Of a stretch of 64,000 nucleotides of DNA, positions 36,966 to 49,767 are shown piece by piece. Positions within the stretch are counted from its first letter, which is position 1, and each line of letters starts with the position of its first letter. The notes beneath the pieces are model-generated. The model saw only the letters and a list, made by a program, of their open reading frames with translations. It was not told the origin of the DNA and did not search any database. The stretch is from Rhyacophila brunnea (taxonomy: Eukaryota > Arthropoda > Insecta > Trichoptera > Rhyacophilidae): positions 124,001 to 188,000 of the forward strand of contig JAGYXB010000444.1 of assembly GCA_022495005.1 (NCBI GenBank). The letters are read 5' to 3'. Position numbers and translations under genes: made by a program.

Positions 36966-37979
36966 TTTTCAAGTAGGTACCTACTATATTTTAATTACAC
37001 TACTTATATCTATGAAAAATAAAAATATTTACTTACAATGTTTGCATTCGATTTATTATGGTAGGCACTTATATAGTGCCTACCTAAGTATTTTTTTATA
37101 GATTTCATATCATTGGAAGTTAGTTCCTAGGTACTTATTTATTGACATAAAATAACATCCAACATTATTCTTCTAACCTTGCGTCAACGTCAAACAACGT
37201 GTGAGTAGATAGTTATGCCAATTTATTTTATTGTTTATTTATGCCTTTTATTGGACCCTTTATTGGGTACCTATATGATGAGCTTGTTATGTCATGTGTC
37301 AACATCGTAAAAAATATTGTTTCTATTGAAGAAAACCTAAGAAGCCGGTAGTATCTATACACATCAATGCTATGAATATGGTAGGTACACAATGAAACTT
37401 TCGGATAAAACTTACGAAATAATTTTAAGATTTCAAATAAAAAATACTCCTTTTACCAACTAAACATTTGCGTTTTATGAATTACCGGGACCTTTTTCAT
37501 TGAATGTGACATCCAAAATTGAATTTTTGCTTTGAATGCTTTTATGAAGCTTATCAAATTCAGTATTGCCAGAGAAAATATATTACGAAAAGCATAAAAT
37601 GAAAGTATTTTTATAGAAATAAAAGTAAAAACCACAATTAAAATGTAAAATTATTAAGTATCCTTAATATTTATATTAATATTTAGTAATTTAGAATGGG
37701 TACACACAAACATCTACGTGAGGACTCCTGATCTAGACCAATCGTCAATCTAACATCCAAACCTAACCCAATCTCAACGTGTTTTTATGTTTACTTAAAA
37801 ATACTTACGTTGAAATTTATAGTATGTTATGTTATGGCTTCCTTTTAAAACAAATATTTGAATCAGTAGTGGTGAGATGATAATAAAAATATGCATAAAA
37901 CGAGCCATTTAACTATTTTTGTGAGTTTTTTTTAAATACTTACCTAATTTATTAATATAAAATTATAATCTATGATTAT
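36966..37979. other. AT-rich spacer with a 9-bp palindrome
   Basis: GTAGGCACT/AGTGCCTAC form a perfect 9-bp stem with a 5-nt loop at 37061-37083. No gene seen. Confidence 0.45.
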
Positions 37980-38220
37980 AATAATTAATATGAATATGCT
38001 TAGCTTGGGATGTTTTCTATTGGTGAACGTCTCCCGATCGGTTTGTTAGCGGGTGGGAATAATATTTTCATCCCCTTGAATGTTCATAAGGGCGAGAGAG
38101 CGTGTGAAGATTAAATACGAGGGGAAACATTAAAAATGGCGGCTGTGTCAACAATTCGTCATGACCGACTTAACAATAATAATTAACGCTCGTGATAAGT
38201 GTATGGTAATAGGTATCTAC
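37980..38220. promoter_or_regulatory. repeat-poor block with GAGA, PHO-like and KLF-like motifs
   Basis: Within about 100 bp lie GCGGGTGGG (38050-38058), GAGAGAG (38094-38100) and ATGGCGGC (38136-38143, complement GCCGCCAT). In Drosophila these resemble sites for Sp1/KLF-type factors, GAGA factor and Pleiohomeotic/YY1, which co-occur in Polycomb response elements. The block is not AT-simple like its flanks. Function is inferred from motif co-occurrence only; each motif is short. Confidence 0.25.
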
Positions 38221-39199
38221 ATGCCGTTTTAATCACACAATGAAACAAAACAAGAAATTCTGTGGAAAATGTAGGTAAATAATTGCTTTTGTCGTTTTAC
38301 CTACTACATAATATTATTATGTATTAGGTAATTTTAACAAAAATAACGGAGCATTTTTATGGATTAATCATAACTCACAAAGCCATAATGACAAATTGCT
38401 ATACTTAATGATAAAATTAATAAAATATATTGACAGTGCACCTTACCTAAGTATATTTATCTAAATAATATTATAATACACTAGGTATTTAATTACCTAC
38501 CTATATTCATATTTAATACCACCTAGGTAGATAAATACTTAGGTACTTACCTACTAGTACTTGTTTATATCAAGTGGTAGGTATCAAAAATACTGAGCTC
38601 TTGACTACTATTTAGTTGTTGAATATGGAAACTCCAGACTATTTTTATAATAAAAAGTACTCAATCATCGATTTTGTATAGAAACATCCAGTCAACGACA
38701 GGCATTTGTCAATACCGTATTACATTCAGTATCAGATTAAAATACCTACAATTCAATGCAATTAAGGTATTTTGATAAACTCATCCAACATATAGGTAAT
38801 AAGTATGGCTTTACTAATAAATAAAAATGGTATGTATTCAGTTAATTAATAGAAAGAAAGATGAGATCCAAGTATGTAAAGTATGTAAAAAAATTGTTTA
38901 GTTACGATATTTAAACCGTCTCACTTGATATATTATAGTAGATACTTTTTTTTTAAATATTATTAAGTATATATTGTATTATAAGAGAAGATTTTTACGT
39001 AGGTAGGTACCTAACTATGATAATATTAATGGGTTTATTTAACATCTTTTAGCACTACAGAAATGACTATTATCGATTTTATTTTGTCAATTTAGGTTTT
39101 TAATAAATTGTGTGACTTTTCTTTGAAGACCGACAGTTTTCATACCACCCAAGTTTGGTATGAAAATAATAATTAAAAATATTTTGAAAACAAACATTC
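38221..39199. other. AT-rich spacer
   Basis: No gene or element recognised. Confidence 0.45.
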
Positions 39200-39430
39200 C
39201 ATAATATTCAACAAGGGGTGATTTTATTTCCGTGAAAAATGCAATTTGTTCGACATTTATGTCCGACTCCTTGTTATTACGTGCGTTTGAATTTTATTAT
39301 CACTTTACCTCTGGAGCGATGATGGTGTTTTTGTTTCATCTCGATTGACCAATTTAAGGAAACAGGGTGTTACAATTACTGTTACATCACTCATAAAACG
39401 GCCGTAAAACCAACTTCAACGTACATAAAA
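39200..39430. promoter_or_regulatory. repeat-poor unique block
   Basis: Mixed-sequence run including CTCATAAAACGGCCGTAAAAC, without TAGGTACCTA words. Candidate enhancer by appearance only. Confidence 0.15.
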
Positions 39431-40239
39431 ATGGGTAGTACCTACCACCCACCTACCTACACACCGAACGGTAGGTGCGATCTCGTCATTTTATATTGTT
39501 TTTATCCATACTTACATAGATTTCTCAAATACCTACAAGTTATTATTTTCTTAATCCAAATTATATTGAATACGGTTTATTGTTATATATCTAGTTACCG
39601 ATCGAGATATCATCTTGAAAATAGAATATTGTAAAATAGAATATTATGTTAAATATAGGTATCTTAAAAATACATATTAAGAATATATAAAACAACGAGT
39701 AGTTACCTAATCTTAGCTTTACTCAAATTAAGGTAGGTAGGCACATATCGTATAAATTTAACCAAAGAAATGTAGGTAACTTATATTGATACGTTTTATA
39801 ATAAAAGTAATCTCTTTTACTTTTATTTTTTTGTATTTATGAATAGTTGTATAAACATGCATAATATGACGTACCTATTATTGTTTTAGTAGGTACCATG
39901 GTTAAAATTTTTAAAATTCAAATAGGTTGGTAGGTAAGCACCATTTATATGTATAGGTACCTACTAAATATTTTACTGTTATGTAAGCGTTTTCATTCAA
40001 AATTGACTCAATATTTCCATGTATATTGTAAGAAATTTTATAAAAATAAAGCATTCTTAGATAATAGTAGAATATTAATGTACCTACCTACCGAAAGGCC
40101 GACTAAATTTTTGAATAGTTTCATTTCAAAAAACTATTGATTCTGGTGGTCTCAAGATGCGGTAATAATATGTTATCCAAGGTTAAATAAACTGTAAAAT
40201 AAACTAACCCTTTGAAGGCATTTATCATGGATAAAAAAA
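39431..40239. other. AT-rich spacer
   Basis: Two short plus-strand frames (39431-39634, 39949-40140) have no recognisable domains. Confidence 0.4.
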
Positions 40240-40720
40240 TCAACTTTAAAAACCAATTCCAGTGATTTACGATGCGGAACTTTTCTTTCGATATTTTATG
40301 CTCTCGATCAAAAAAAGTCTTTTCATCCTGCCTGCTTGGAAATGCAAAAAAATATCTGCATACAAATAAAATTCTCTCAGCCATAACCACCGTTACAATA
40401 TACATAATGAATAATGACCGAACGGGATCGTTTTTTTTTTCGTTTACCCTTTTGACTGAAATTCACAGTTTTGTTGAAAAAAGTTGGTGGGTAATTATTC
40501 TTAATTGTATTTTAAGCTGAAGTTGTTTTTTCTCATTGCGAGAAAAAGTCAACCAATTTTTCGGTAAAACGGAAAGGATTTTATTATCCGTGGCAGTATT
40601 GCCTCATAAAAGATGCAAACGAAATCTTTTCGCCGTTAAAAGTAGGCATTTTTTAATGAATTTTTTAAAGATATTTTTTTTCTTGAAGAAAATGAGCAGT
40701 TAATTTATACTATAGTGAAC
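40240..40720. promoter_or_regulatory. 480-bp repeat-poor block
   Basis: A long stretch without TAGGTACCTA words and with mixed composition. It includes ATAACCACCG (a partial Runx-like site, 40382-40391). Overlapping frames on opposite strands (40121-40405 - and 40272-40520 +) show no domain. Candidate enhancer. Confidence 0.2.
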
Positions 40721-43230
40721 ACAATCTAATTTTTTTAACATCTCGAGTTTTTAAACGGTTTAAATAATAACTATTTCCGCTTTTATTTTAGAAACAGACG
40801 AAGGTAGGTAGATATCCAAAAAAATTATTAACCCAAAATGAAATAATGTAAAAAACTAGTTACTGAAACAACTCTTTTTCAAAACCACTTTATCAATTTT
40901 CTTTTCTTTAACTCCACGTATTTCTTATACTTAGGTATAGAGCGTAGGCCTACCAATTATTAAAATGCTGTAGAAATTATCATATGTACTTATTCTAAAT
41001 TAAAAATTATATTAACTGCTTATTAACTTGTTACCTACTTAATAACTTATATACTAATTCACTAGGTTTTGACAGCGGTGGTTTTCTGTGAAGCAGGTAA
41101 ACCAGATAGGTAAAGCTGAAATTAAATCATAAATAGTTACGTATTTTTCACAATTTAGGTTTAAAAAATCAATCAATACATTAAATACTCAAATAAGATA
41201 TAACAATATATATTTGTAATACTTTATGGTGGTTATTCAAACAGGAAAATTTTTCGGTGGTGTCTAAAATTCAATTTTCAACTGTCTACTTTTCTCAGGT
41301 GTCTTGATAATACCACAATGATAGATAGGTACCTACATAGATTTGATAATGATGGCTTATTGTCCAATACGTAGGTGATCTGATACGACTAGTCAGGACA
41401 TGGAAATGTACTCACTGCAAATCGGTCACCAACCTTCGATGTAAGACGGCACTGAAAAGAAGAAGATAATGCTAACAATAAAAACAGCTTGGAATCCACT
41501 AAAAACCGATCTATTGAATATACTATTACTTGCATGTACCTAGTTTAACGGTTATGTACTATGTACCTAGCTATTATACTTAGATCTATGACCTAGGTAC
41601 TATTTGTAAAATGGAATTCTACCGAGTAAACTTAATATAGGTACCTATACCTATTTAAATATCAGTATTTTTAATGAAGGCAGGTACAATGTACCTGCCT
41701 TGATTAAATGTCATGTAGATCGATACTTGAAACTTTTAGAATTAAGATAAATACCTACTACTTGTTTTGGCAGTTCCTATAGGTATGTAGATATGTATTT
41801 CGAATTTCACATACATAATGTAAGTTATTTTAGGTACCTACCTACGGTTTATAGACATAAAAAATATTAAAAAGTTGGTACCTAGGTAGGTACCTACTGT
41901 ATATACCTAGGTACCTATCAAGTAAATTTATGATTGTAAATATTGAAATATTTTAAATTAATTTATCGTAAGTAAAGTTAAAGGTTTTATTATTGTGTCA
42001 CGATAAAAATGATTAAAACAAATTCAATATCCAAGCCTTGTACTGATTGTTTTGCGGATAAAGTTGCATTATTCATTACCTACCTAACTATAACATTGGT
42101 CTAATGTGTTTACTTAGGTAGAGCTACAATAATATTGTTATAATTTATATTATTATTATGTATATAATATATATATATTATATGTTATTATATTATAGTA
42201 TAGGTACATATAGTATGTAAGAAATGAGTAGGTCGGTAAAGAGGATTATTATAATCATTTTAAAATGATTCAATATTATTTTGAATCAAAAAATAAACTG
42301 TGAATTCCCATATGTTAATTAGTTACTCACAATAGTGAATAGTTTCATAAAATTAGAATACCTACCTATACACGTTATATCTCAGCCTAATCATTTATGT
42401 AAACTTTCTATTTCAATCAATTTGAAACAGTACCTTGGAAAATTCTCCATTTTTTTTACTAATGAACGTACCTACTTAATTACGTACTAAAGCAACTGAT
42501 CTGAAAAATCTGGAATATAACGTTACTAGTACCTACCAAAGATTTTTTCTTCTGTTCCTTATGTTTGAAATCAAACTCGTATCCACATATTCCACATATT
42601 ATTAAGGTTATTTTTTCATATTTTTTACTCAAGTAAAAATATTAATTATCCTTTCCTTTTTTTATATAAAAACAAATATTCATATCTTACTGAAACAGTT
42701 AACATTCACTAATTACTGTGGTTGATTGAGTAACCTTAAAGATATAGGGACACACCTATCAATATGGCCGCCAATCACGGTTGAAAAATATTCATTTTAC
42801 CATGATTTTTTAAATTTCATATAAAAACATACCTTTCCTATGTGAGTAGGTACCTATGTATCTCAAAAGCGATAAAGCAACGATAAAATTATTGTCAACC
42901 TTTCCGAAGATGGGTTTACAGCCCGAAATGGCTGTCAATTTACCCACTAACCTAATGCGGGTTTGTTTTTTCCCTTCATAACTTCATTAAATGTATTTAC
43001 CTATAGGTATACCATAACATGGATGACACAAATTTGAATAACAATTTTAAAAGTTAAATGTTATAACATTGAAGTAAAGATTACTTATTTTCCCGTTTTA
43101 TTTTTAGCAATAGACTTATAGTTCTTTCTAATTCATAGAAAACATTATATACTTAACGTTATATTTCTAGATAAGTGTAGGTAGCTTTGTGTGTAATTGT
43201 ATCTTATGTGTACCTTCTAAATAAGCTTTC
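40721..43230. other. AT-rich spacer with palindromes
   Basis: No gene. An 11-bp perfect stem with a 3-nt loop lies at 41677-41701 (AAGGCAGGTAC arms). Dense GGTACC words occur at 41830-41925. TA-rich simple sequence lies at 42130-42195. Confidence 0.45.
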
Positions 43231-43339
43231 ATCGAGTTTTAAAATCGAGGAGTCGTCGCTCATGTACGCTACCATCGATCCATCCGAACGCGCTGATTTC
43301 AAGAATTGACTTACCTGTCGACATCAAAATACAGAACTA

Positions 43340-43500
43340 CAATGCAGTGCATATAAAAGAACACGTCGTCGGAAAATGTATTTTTTACGCATACATGCCG
43401 ATGCTGATAACACTATACTCGAAGAAGTTTTATAGCAATTCACTATAAAATGAAGCCAGGGTGTATAAATTGGCAAACGAAACAACAAGAGCGTTCAGTC
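43340..43500 (+). promoter_or_regulatory. candidate core promoter: TATA boxes and TCAGT initiator
   Basis: TATAAAT (43464-43470) lies upstream of TCAGTC, an exact match to the arthropod initiator core, with the A at 43497. The spacing is 33 bp from the first TATA base to +1, at the outer edge of the usual range. Two more TATA-like words occur upstream (TATAAAAG at 43352, TATAAAAT at 43444). No downstream promoter element is visible at +28 to +33. The surroundings (43230-43690) are repeat-poor. This is the best promoter-like site in the window, but TATA words are frequent by chance in AT-rich DNA. Confidence 0.35.
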
Positions 43501-44000
43501 TCATTTCAGTTTTTACGTGCATTCATTTCAGCCATGAGATAACTTTGCAAATACAGGAATATATCATCAGTCGTCCTTGCTTCGTTTTGAAGCAAACAAC
43601 AAAGTGACAAAGTCGCCAAACGTACTGCAAATCAACACACCGCTAAAAATATCACCGTTAATAACCCGCATAACTAAACCTAACGGTACGCATGTTTGTT
43701 AATATAGCCTTTCATTAGTTATATCAAAAAAAAACTTTCTTGCCTAGTCGGTACCTAATTACCATATGTTTTTTTCTTGTATAATATATCATATAATTAA
43801 TTAGTTACTTGTATGAAGGTACCACATTTATTTAATTATTAAAATGACTAAAAAAACAGCGTTAATATTTAATAATTTAAACTAGCAATAATAAACTTTT
43901 AACTCGTTATTTTCTCAGTTCAAGTATTAGGATCGCAGAAGTGTTTACAGTTAAATATATGCTCTTATTAACATAACTTGTGGTGTGAAATTGGCACAAA
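43497..44000 (+). ncRNA. hypothetical first exon of a non-coding or 5'UTR transcript
   Basis: If transcription begins at 43497, the first strong donor is CACAAA|GTAAGTAA after 44000; a weaker one (AACG|GTACGC) follows 43685. The first ATG (43533) is closed by a stop two codons later, so the exon would be untranslated. The 5' 190 bp is repeat-poor. This is a model built from splice-like words only. Confidence 0.15.
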
Positions 44001-44165
44001 GTAAGTAAATGGCGCGATATTTAAAATTATGTGTCAATATCATATCAATAACATCTGGTAGAACTTAGGTACATACCGTTATTTTCTCAAAATATTATTA
44101 TATTCGTCTGCATATTGGATATATACGGCTTGAAAATAGTCTTCTTTTAATTATTATTATTTTAG

Positions 44166-44310
44166 TAAACCGGTTGTTTATGCAATTAACGTTAGCCGCG
44201 ATGATTATTATTTAGCTCACTTCTTTATGGACCGTACTTCGATCTGTGTGACAGTTATTCTATTATGTATCAAGAATCGTCTCTCCACCTTCTGCTATGT
44301 GGCAAAAGCG
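44166..44310 (+). ncRNA. hypothetical second exon
   Basis: A pyrimidine/AT-rich tract ends ATTATTTTAG at 44165 (acceptor-like) and AAAAGCG|GTAAGTG follows 44310 (donor-like), giving 145 bp between good splice signals and 165 bp after the donor at 44000. A 70-codon frame beginning at 44227 continues through the donor without any domain. Speculative. Confidence 0.15.
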
Positions 44311-44449
44311 GTAAGTGTTTTTGAATTCAATTGGCCTATATTTATACCTCATCTCAATATAAATGCAATCCCAACAGGTCAAACCGCCTCTTTATTATGT
44401 AGGAATACAAAAGTATCTGTATCCATAGATACTTACTAAAAACTGGTTT

Positions 44450-44640
44450 TCAGCCTGCTTACATTGGACGTGTATATGTGTATAGAAATAAAGCTCGCCG
44501 GAAAACCACTACAAGCACGACGGGCATTAAAAGCTTTGGGCGTTTGGCGCTAGGTTGCGGTTTTCTCAAAATGGTTTGAATCTTCGATTGGGTTCTCGTG
44601 GTTTGTGTACGGGATAAGCTTATTTTATTTTCATGGTTTC
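44450..44640. promoter_or_regulatory. repeat-poor, GC-richer block
   Basis: Mixed sequence with GAAAACCACTACAAGCACG and GGCGTTTGGCGCTAGGTTGC. No frame of note. Candidate regulatory sequence near the promoter-like site. Confidence 0.2.
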
Positions 44641-45594
44641 AAAATAATAAATTATTCAGCTTTATTAAATATTATTTTTGGCAATTGCATTGTTATATTG
44701 CACGACAATAATTTGTCAATAGTATTCAAGCCATATTATTCGACGAAACTATAATATATTATAGGCAGGTCCTACTACGATTACGATTAATTACATTCAG
44801 CAGCTAGGAGGTAACTCCCTACTCATTTGTTGTTTTGCAATAATTTGTAATAGGTATGTCAAATTTTCATTTAGTGCTATCAAAAATGTTTGTAATCATC
44901 TTAAATAGGTAGGTATGTACCTACATATAACACCAACACAGCAGGAGCTTTAATCTAATTTATGTTTTATCTGAATAAATAATTGATTACGTACATTAGT
45001 TTCCTTATTTGACTTAACTCAATTGTACTGTCATTGGTAGAAAACTACGTCATATCTCCCCTCTAGTGAATGATATGGAAACCTCGGATACTACTCGGAG
45101 ATATTCGTTTGAAATAAAACAGACTCTTAGTAATAATTCTTACTCACTCACTAATGTATTTACTTTGTTATTATTAGATATAAAACTATCTACCTATATA
45201 CTTACCGCGTAAAGTATTTTCGTTGTTCCGTCTGCTGACAAAACAAATAATTTGAAATAAAAATATTGAATTAGCTATATTTTGATGTTTGTCTCTAATT
45301 TGTATTGTTGCACTGTGAATAATTATAAATGAAAATAATTATGTAGGTACCTACTTCCCACTTCAAAGCCATAAATGAACAATATGCCGAATATCGATTA
45401 GGATTAGAGGACGTATAATTACATTAAAAAATTTTAAGTATTTACTTATGTACCTACCTATTCAAAAAATATTGCTATTTTTAACAATATAACTCATGGT
45501 CATTTCATTGGATTTTTTCATCAACCTAATCCACTGTAATATTAATAGACTAACGGCTAATTTACTAAGGTAACGGCTTATTTTTGTTACGCTA
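44641..45594. other. AT-rich spacer
   Basis: No gene or element recognised. Confidence 0.45.
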
Positions 45595-45638
45595 AAGAAG
45601 TATAACTTCTAACGCGCGTACATAAGTACACACACCGA
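45595..45638 (+). repeat. dispersed 44-bp repeat, second copy
   Basis: Identical over 44 bp to 1128-1171, including the palindrome GAAGTATAACTTC (45597-45609) and CTAACGCGCGTACATAAGT. The flanking TTACGC on the left is also shared. Exact identity across 44 kb implies an interspersed repeat of recent spread or a constrained element terminus. Confidence 0.8.
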
Positions 45639-46839
45639 TTTTTAAACTTACTTATATCTATTGATAGATACTACTTGTTTTTTTCTTACGAATACCGGTA
45701 GGTATTCAATAAGAAATATCGAAATACCGATATTGATATTTTCATTCGGTATTGCAATCCCTACACCTAAGTAGGTATTAGTATTATAATTCCATCTCAT
45801 ATATCGGCATAGGTAGGTACCTACCTAATTAATATTTTTAACCTAAAACAGTCAAAGAATATTTATTGCTTCGATAGTATTTATACATATGTAGGTAGGT
45901 ATACCTATACATAGTTAAGTTGTTAAATTAATGAAAAACTCGAGATTGCTATGATATGTTACCTATTGTTAATTTACCAGATGCGACAAACCGAAACCAT
46001 ACAGCAAACTCGGCTGGGAATGTACGGTTAGCGTTAGATTGACAATACGACTACCTTTAATAAAAAAAAACCTATGCCCTTTACCATTGGATATCGAAAA
46101 TGAGGGTTCTCAAACGGTGACTTTTATTTACTCTTTATTTATTACGTTTTATTTCATACAATTACTAGTAATATATAGGTTATCATTCAGCAGCAGATTG
46201 TCAATAATAGATACCTAGGTACAAGAAAGAGAAATACTGTGACAAATAAACACAAAAGCACACCAGTATGCTTGTTCTTAATGTTGCAGTCATTTTGTCT
46301 TTTTACTTATTATTAAGGTACGTATACTGTTCTCGGAACTCGGAATAATAAACGTAAGTTATTGAAAATTATTAGAAAGAATAGATTATTCATATCTTCA
46401 ATAGAAACCCTTATTTTATTCCGCAGGATGCGAAATGACATGATTCCAACTAAATAGTTTGTAAATGGTCTGCGCATGCGGTTGACGGAGTGAAGATGTG
46501 CCGTTGTTTGATAAAAAAAAATTGTACTTACCTACTACAAGTAAAAGCTATAGATATTCATTCCGTATTCTCAAGTTTCAATTGGCTATAAATCACTCAG
46601 CCATGAATAATTATGTATTTAGATAATCAAATTATCAAAGTGAAAATTCCCTTACAAACATTGGTACCTAAATGTCAACTATACGTACAAACTTAAATGT
46701 TCATAGGTAATATATGTATCTACGTATGTCTTATTTATTCATAGGTAATTAGGTATAAGAATAATATGTTCAGTGATACAAAATTAATTAAGATGTTTGA
46801 TACTTAATAAGTATTCGTTTTATTTATGTTCATTTTACG
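45639..46839. other. AT-rich spacer
   Basis: No gene seen; GGTACC palindromes are present at 45811-45830. Confidence 0.45.
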
Positions 46840-46935
46840 TAAGCTCTACCACGGTAGAATGAATTTGGAATTCAAGGCAGCGATGTATTGAGATAATCTT
46901 TCAATTAATCCCTTGCCTCCTCAAATAAAAAAAAC

Positions 46936-47142
46936 GTGCATCACGGCTTGAGAGTCTTCTTGGTAGTGAATCAGTCGTCGGTGTCCAGGGGTATCGTCCT
47001 CGTGTACAGCCGGGTGAGGCGGGGGGTCCGTCCCTGCGTACGCGGCAGTAATGGCCTTCCCACCAGGCGCCCGCAGTCCGCTCCTGCCTCCGAATCGTTC
47101 CTCATTAGGTCAGCGCTACTCAACCTTTCTCGCAAAATTTAG
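46936..47142. other. GC-rich, CpG-rich island open on both strands
   Basis: The core 46960-47105 is markedly GC- and CpG-rich, unlike anything else in the window. The plus strand is open for 68 codons to 47142. The minus strand has an ATG-started frame of 44 codons ending near 46968, starting MRNDSEAGADCGRL and ending in an Asp-rich tail, and another minus frame is also open. A minus-strand AATAAA lies around 46815-46824, about 150 bp beyond that stop. This might be a terminal exon or processed fragment of a minus-strand gene, but no family was recognised and splice acceptors are weak. GC-rich DNA has few stops, so openness alone proves little. Confidence 0.25.
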
Positions 47143-47169
47143 CATGTCGATATTATGATGTTGCGGCCG

Positions 47170-48903
47170 TTGTCAAAATGTCAACACAGTTAATTAAGTC
47201 TCGTGAAATTTTTGAGATTTTAGTAAATTCTTTAAAATGTGTGCGTTGTTTATTAAAACTTTTTTTTAAATTGAGTTTTTATAACTTAACACTAAGTATG
47301 CTTATTTAAATATTTATTGACATTTTGGAAAACTAATACAATTTTAGTAGAAGGTAACGGTTTATACTTATACTTGCCAATAGGTAGGTACTTGAAATAA
47401 TAAGAAGTAGGTAGGTGCCTACATATAATATGATATTTTTCACATGCGATTAGGTAGGTACTTACTAACAACTAAAACATAATATTAGTTAATCACAAAG
47501 GTATTTAATTATTACTTTTCATTTCCTCCTATTTCAAGTTCCTTTTTCATGACTGTCGAGACCTTTATGAAAAAATTAAAATAGGGGTAGGCATATAAGT
47601 ATCTATATACATTTCAGAACGTGTACCTACTGAACATTTTATATCCAACTTTGAAAATAATATTTCGCACATAAGACGCAAAACATTGTAAATGCAATGT
47701 ATTTTGAAAAATCCAATCATATTCTAATGTATTATTTCGACATAGGTATTAAGTATAGGTACCTACTGTTAAAAACAACTTCTCTCCTGGGTATTAATTA
47801 AATCCATATCCAAATCCATGCTCTTAAGGCTTTTTTCGTTAGATTCACTTATAGACTTCTAAATTTATTCAACATATTTTATATAAAATTATCATAAGCA
47901 AGCATTAATTTGAATACAAAACATTCTCCAGATTGCAATATGTCTGCAGATCTATTGATGCAATGGCCAATTATCGATGATTCGGAATTCTAAAAAAAAA
48001 TAATTAATGAATCGCTTGAAACTAGGGTAATAGACAGCGCAATAACGACATATTTTAAGATCGAAACCCAGTATATCCATAGGTACCTATATTAAATTTT
48101 ATGTGAACAAACATTAGGTGCGATTTAACGATTTAACTATTGACTTTCTTACATGTCTAGTTGATCACTGTAAATGTAAGATACCCAAAATATTATTAGT
48201 AGTATGAAAGCTAACTCTACTTATCTACCTATGTGATTTTGGTAAAATTTGATTTTTGCATTTAATTGCAGCCCATTCAAATATATTTATACCCACATCC
48301 ATTGCATGTAGGTATCCTTCGTCAAAATTATTAAAACTAATTTTACGAGAAGTACCTATTGCTTATCTTTTTTTACGAATAATAAATAGGCAATATATCA
48401 TTTATAATAATTAAGATCATAGATACTTACACTACAATATGTGAATATAATAGTAATGTTTACAATAGCCCAACATAATAATATTATGTATTTGACTATT
48501 TGCAATCGTCTAATTTTAAATTCGATTAACCTACATTGCAAAACAAAAACAGTTATTAAATTTTGATATCAAAAATCAATAAAAACAAAACAAATTATTA
48601 CGGATGCCAGATTTAAGTGATTGCGTTGAATGGTGGTGTTTCATTTCATACCTACTTATTCGAGACTTATTCAGTATTTATTCGACTTTTCTCCAAAATA
48701 TATTTTAAAAATACATTTTCAGTTTCAGTTACTTCCTCGTGTGAAAAAAATGTCTCTACTTTGTTGAGATGTTTACATTCGATATTAGATAGGTACGTAC
48801 CAACGGCGTGCGGTGAATTTTGCTTGTAGGGATGATGTAGATTGTAGAACATTAATATAAATAGTTAATAGCTAGGTACCATCGATATGTTGATAAATAT
48901 ACC
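47170..48903. other. AT-rich spacer
   Basis: No gene. Overlapping antisense frames at 48617-48852 carry no recognisable domain. Confidence 0.45.
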
Positions 48904-48905
48904 TA

Positions 48906-49058
48906 CTGTACGAAAACATCTTCTTGGCTACGCTTCCAGGCCCTGTTGTTTACTAAATAGGAGGAGCTTGTTAGTTTATAATGGAGATTTGGTTAAAAAT
49001 GGGCGGAGCATGTTAGTGCATAGTATTAACACGTAGCCAAGAAGATGTTTTCGTACAG
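48906..49058. mobile_element. 153-bp MITE with 27-bp perfect inverted ends
   Basis: Bases 48906-48932 are the exact reverse complement of 49032-49058 (ends start CTGTACGAAAACATC). TA flanks each side (48904-48905, 49059-49060), the Tc1/mariner target duplication. The interior (AGGAGGAGCTTGTTAGTTTATAATGGAG...) recurs at 57772-57927. Non-coding. Confidence 0.85.
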
Positions 49059-49060
49059 TA

Positions 49061-49760
49061 GTTAGTTATTTAATATGCACCAATATAATCAGAATAAATA
49101 CCTATTTCGTTCATTCATTTTATTAAATAATTAATTAATAATTAATTTCTATATATTTATACTTACTATAAATAAGTAGGTTAAGTACCTAATATTATAT
49201 TCAACAAAATAAAATGTCATAAATTTCACTCATTCTTCACCTAAACCTAGTTAGTAACCACTGAAACATGACGTGTAAGTACACGCATAATATGTAGGCA
49301 CTGGTCATGGGTGGAGAGGTGACTCTAGAATTTAAAGCAATCGACTACAAACACCCGTCCGAAATTTCAATTAGCTCTGTAAAAACAATTTTGAAAATGT
49401 GTTAAGCCATATTGCTTTTTTTTTAAAATCTTGGTTAGGGAAAATCCAGTCGCGTAAGTGGCTTAGAACTGAGGTGCATACTTTATGAGGATTGTGATAA
49501 TCCGTGGGACCGGGTGGTCGTCCATGATACAAAATGCCCTCTTTTCAGCCTATTATATTACCCTTCAAATTGTTTACCTAGTTATTTCGTCAACATTTTA
49601 ATGAATATTATAAAGACTTATAATTTGTCTATTCTTCTTCGCGTAAAAATTTCAATATATATACCATTTTACCCTCCAGGATAACACCATAGCGTAAGTC
49701 TAATGAAATATTTGATGAACGTCCATTATGAAAAAAGCTAATGATAATTAGTACCATGGC
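49061..49760. other. AT-rich spacer, possible degraded element
   Basis: CACTGGTCATGGGTGGAGAGG (49300-49320) and CCGTGGGACCGGGTGG (49502-49517) look like GC-rich mobile-element termini, but no ends could be paired. Confidence 0.25.
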
Positions 49761-49767
49761 CCCACAT

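Noticed and set aside
41370..41470. Possible LINE 3' tail ending in an AAGAAGAAG run
   Set aside because: No reading frame with reverse-transcriptase signature could be made out; too weak to call.
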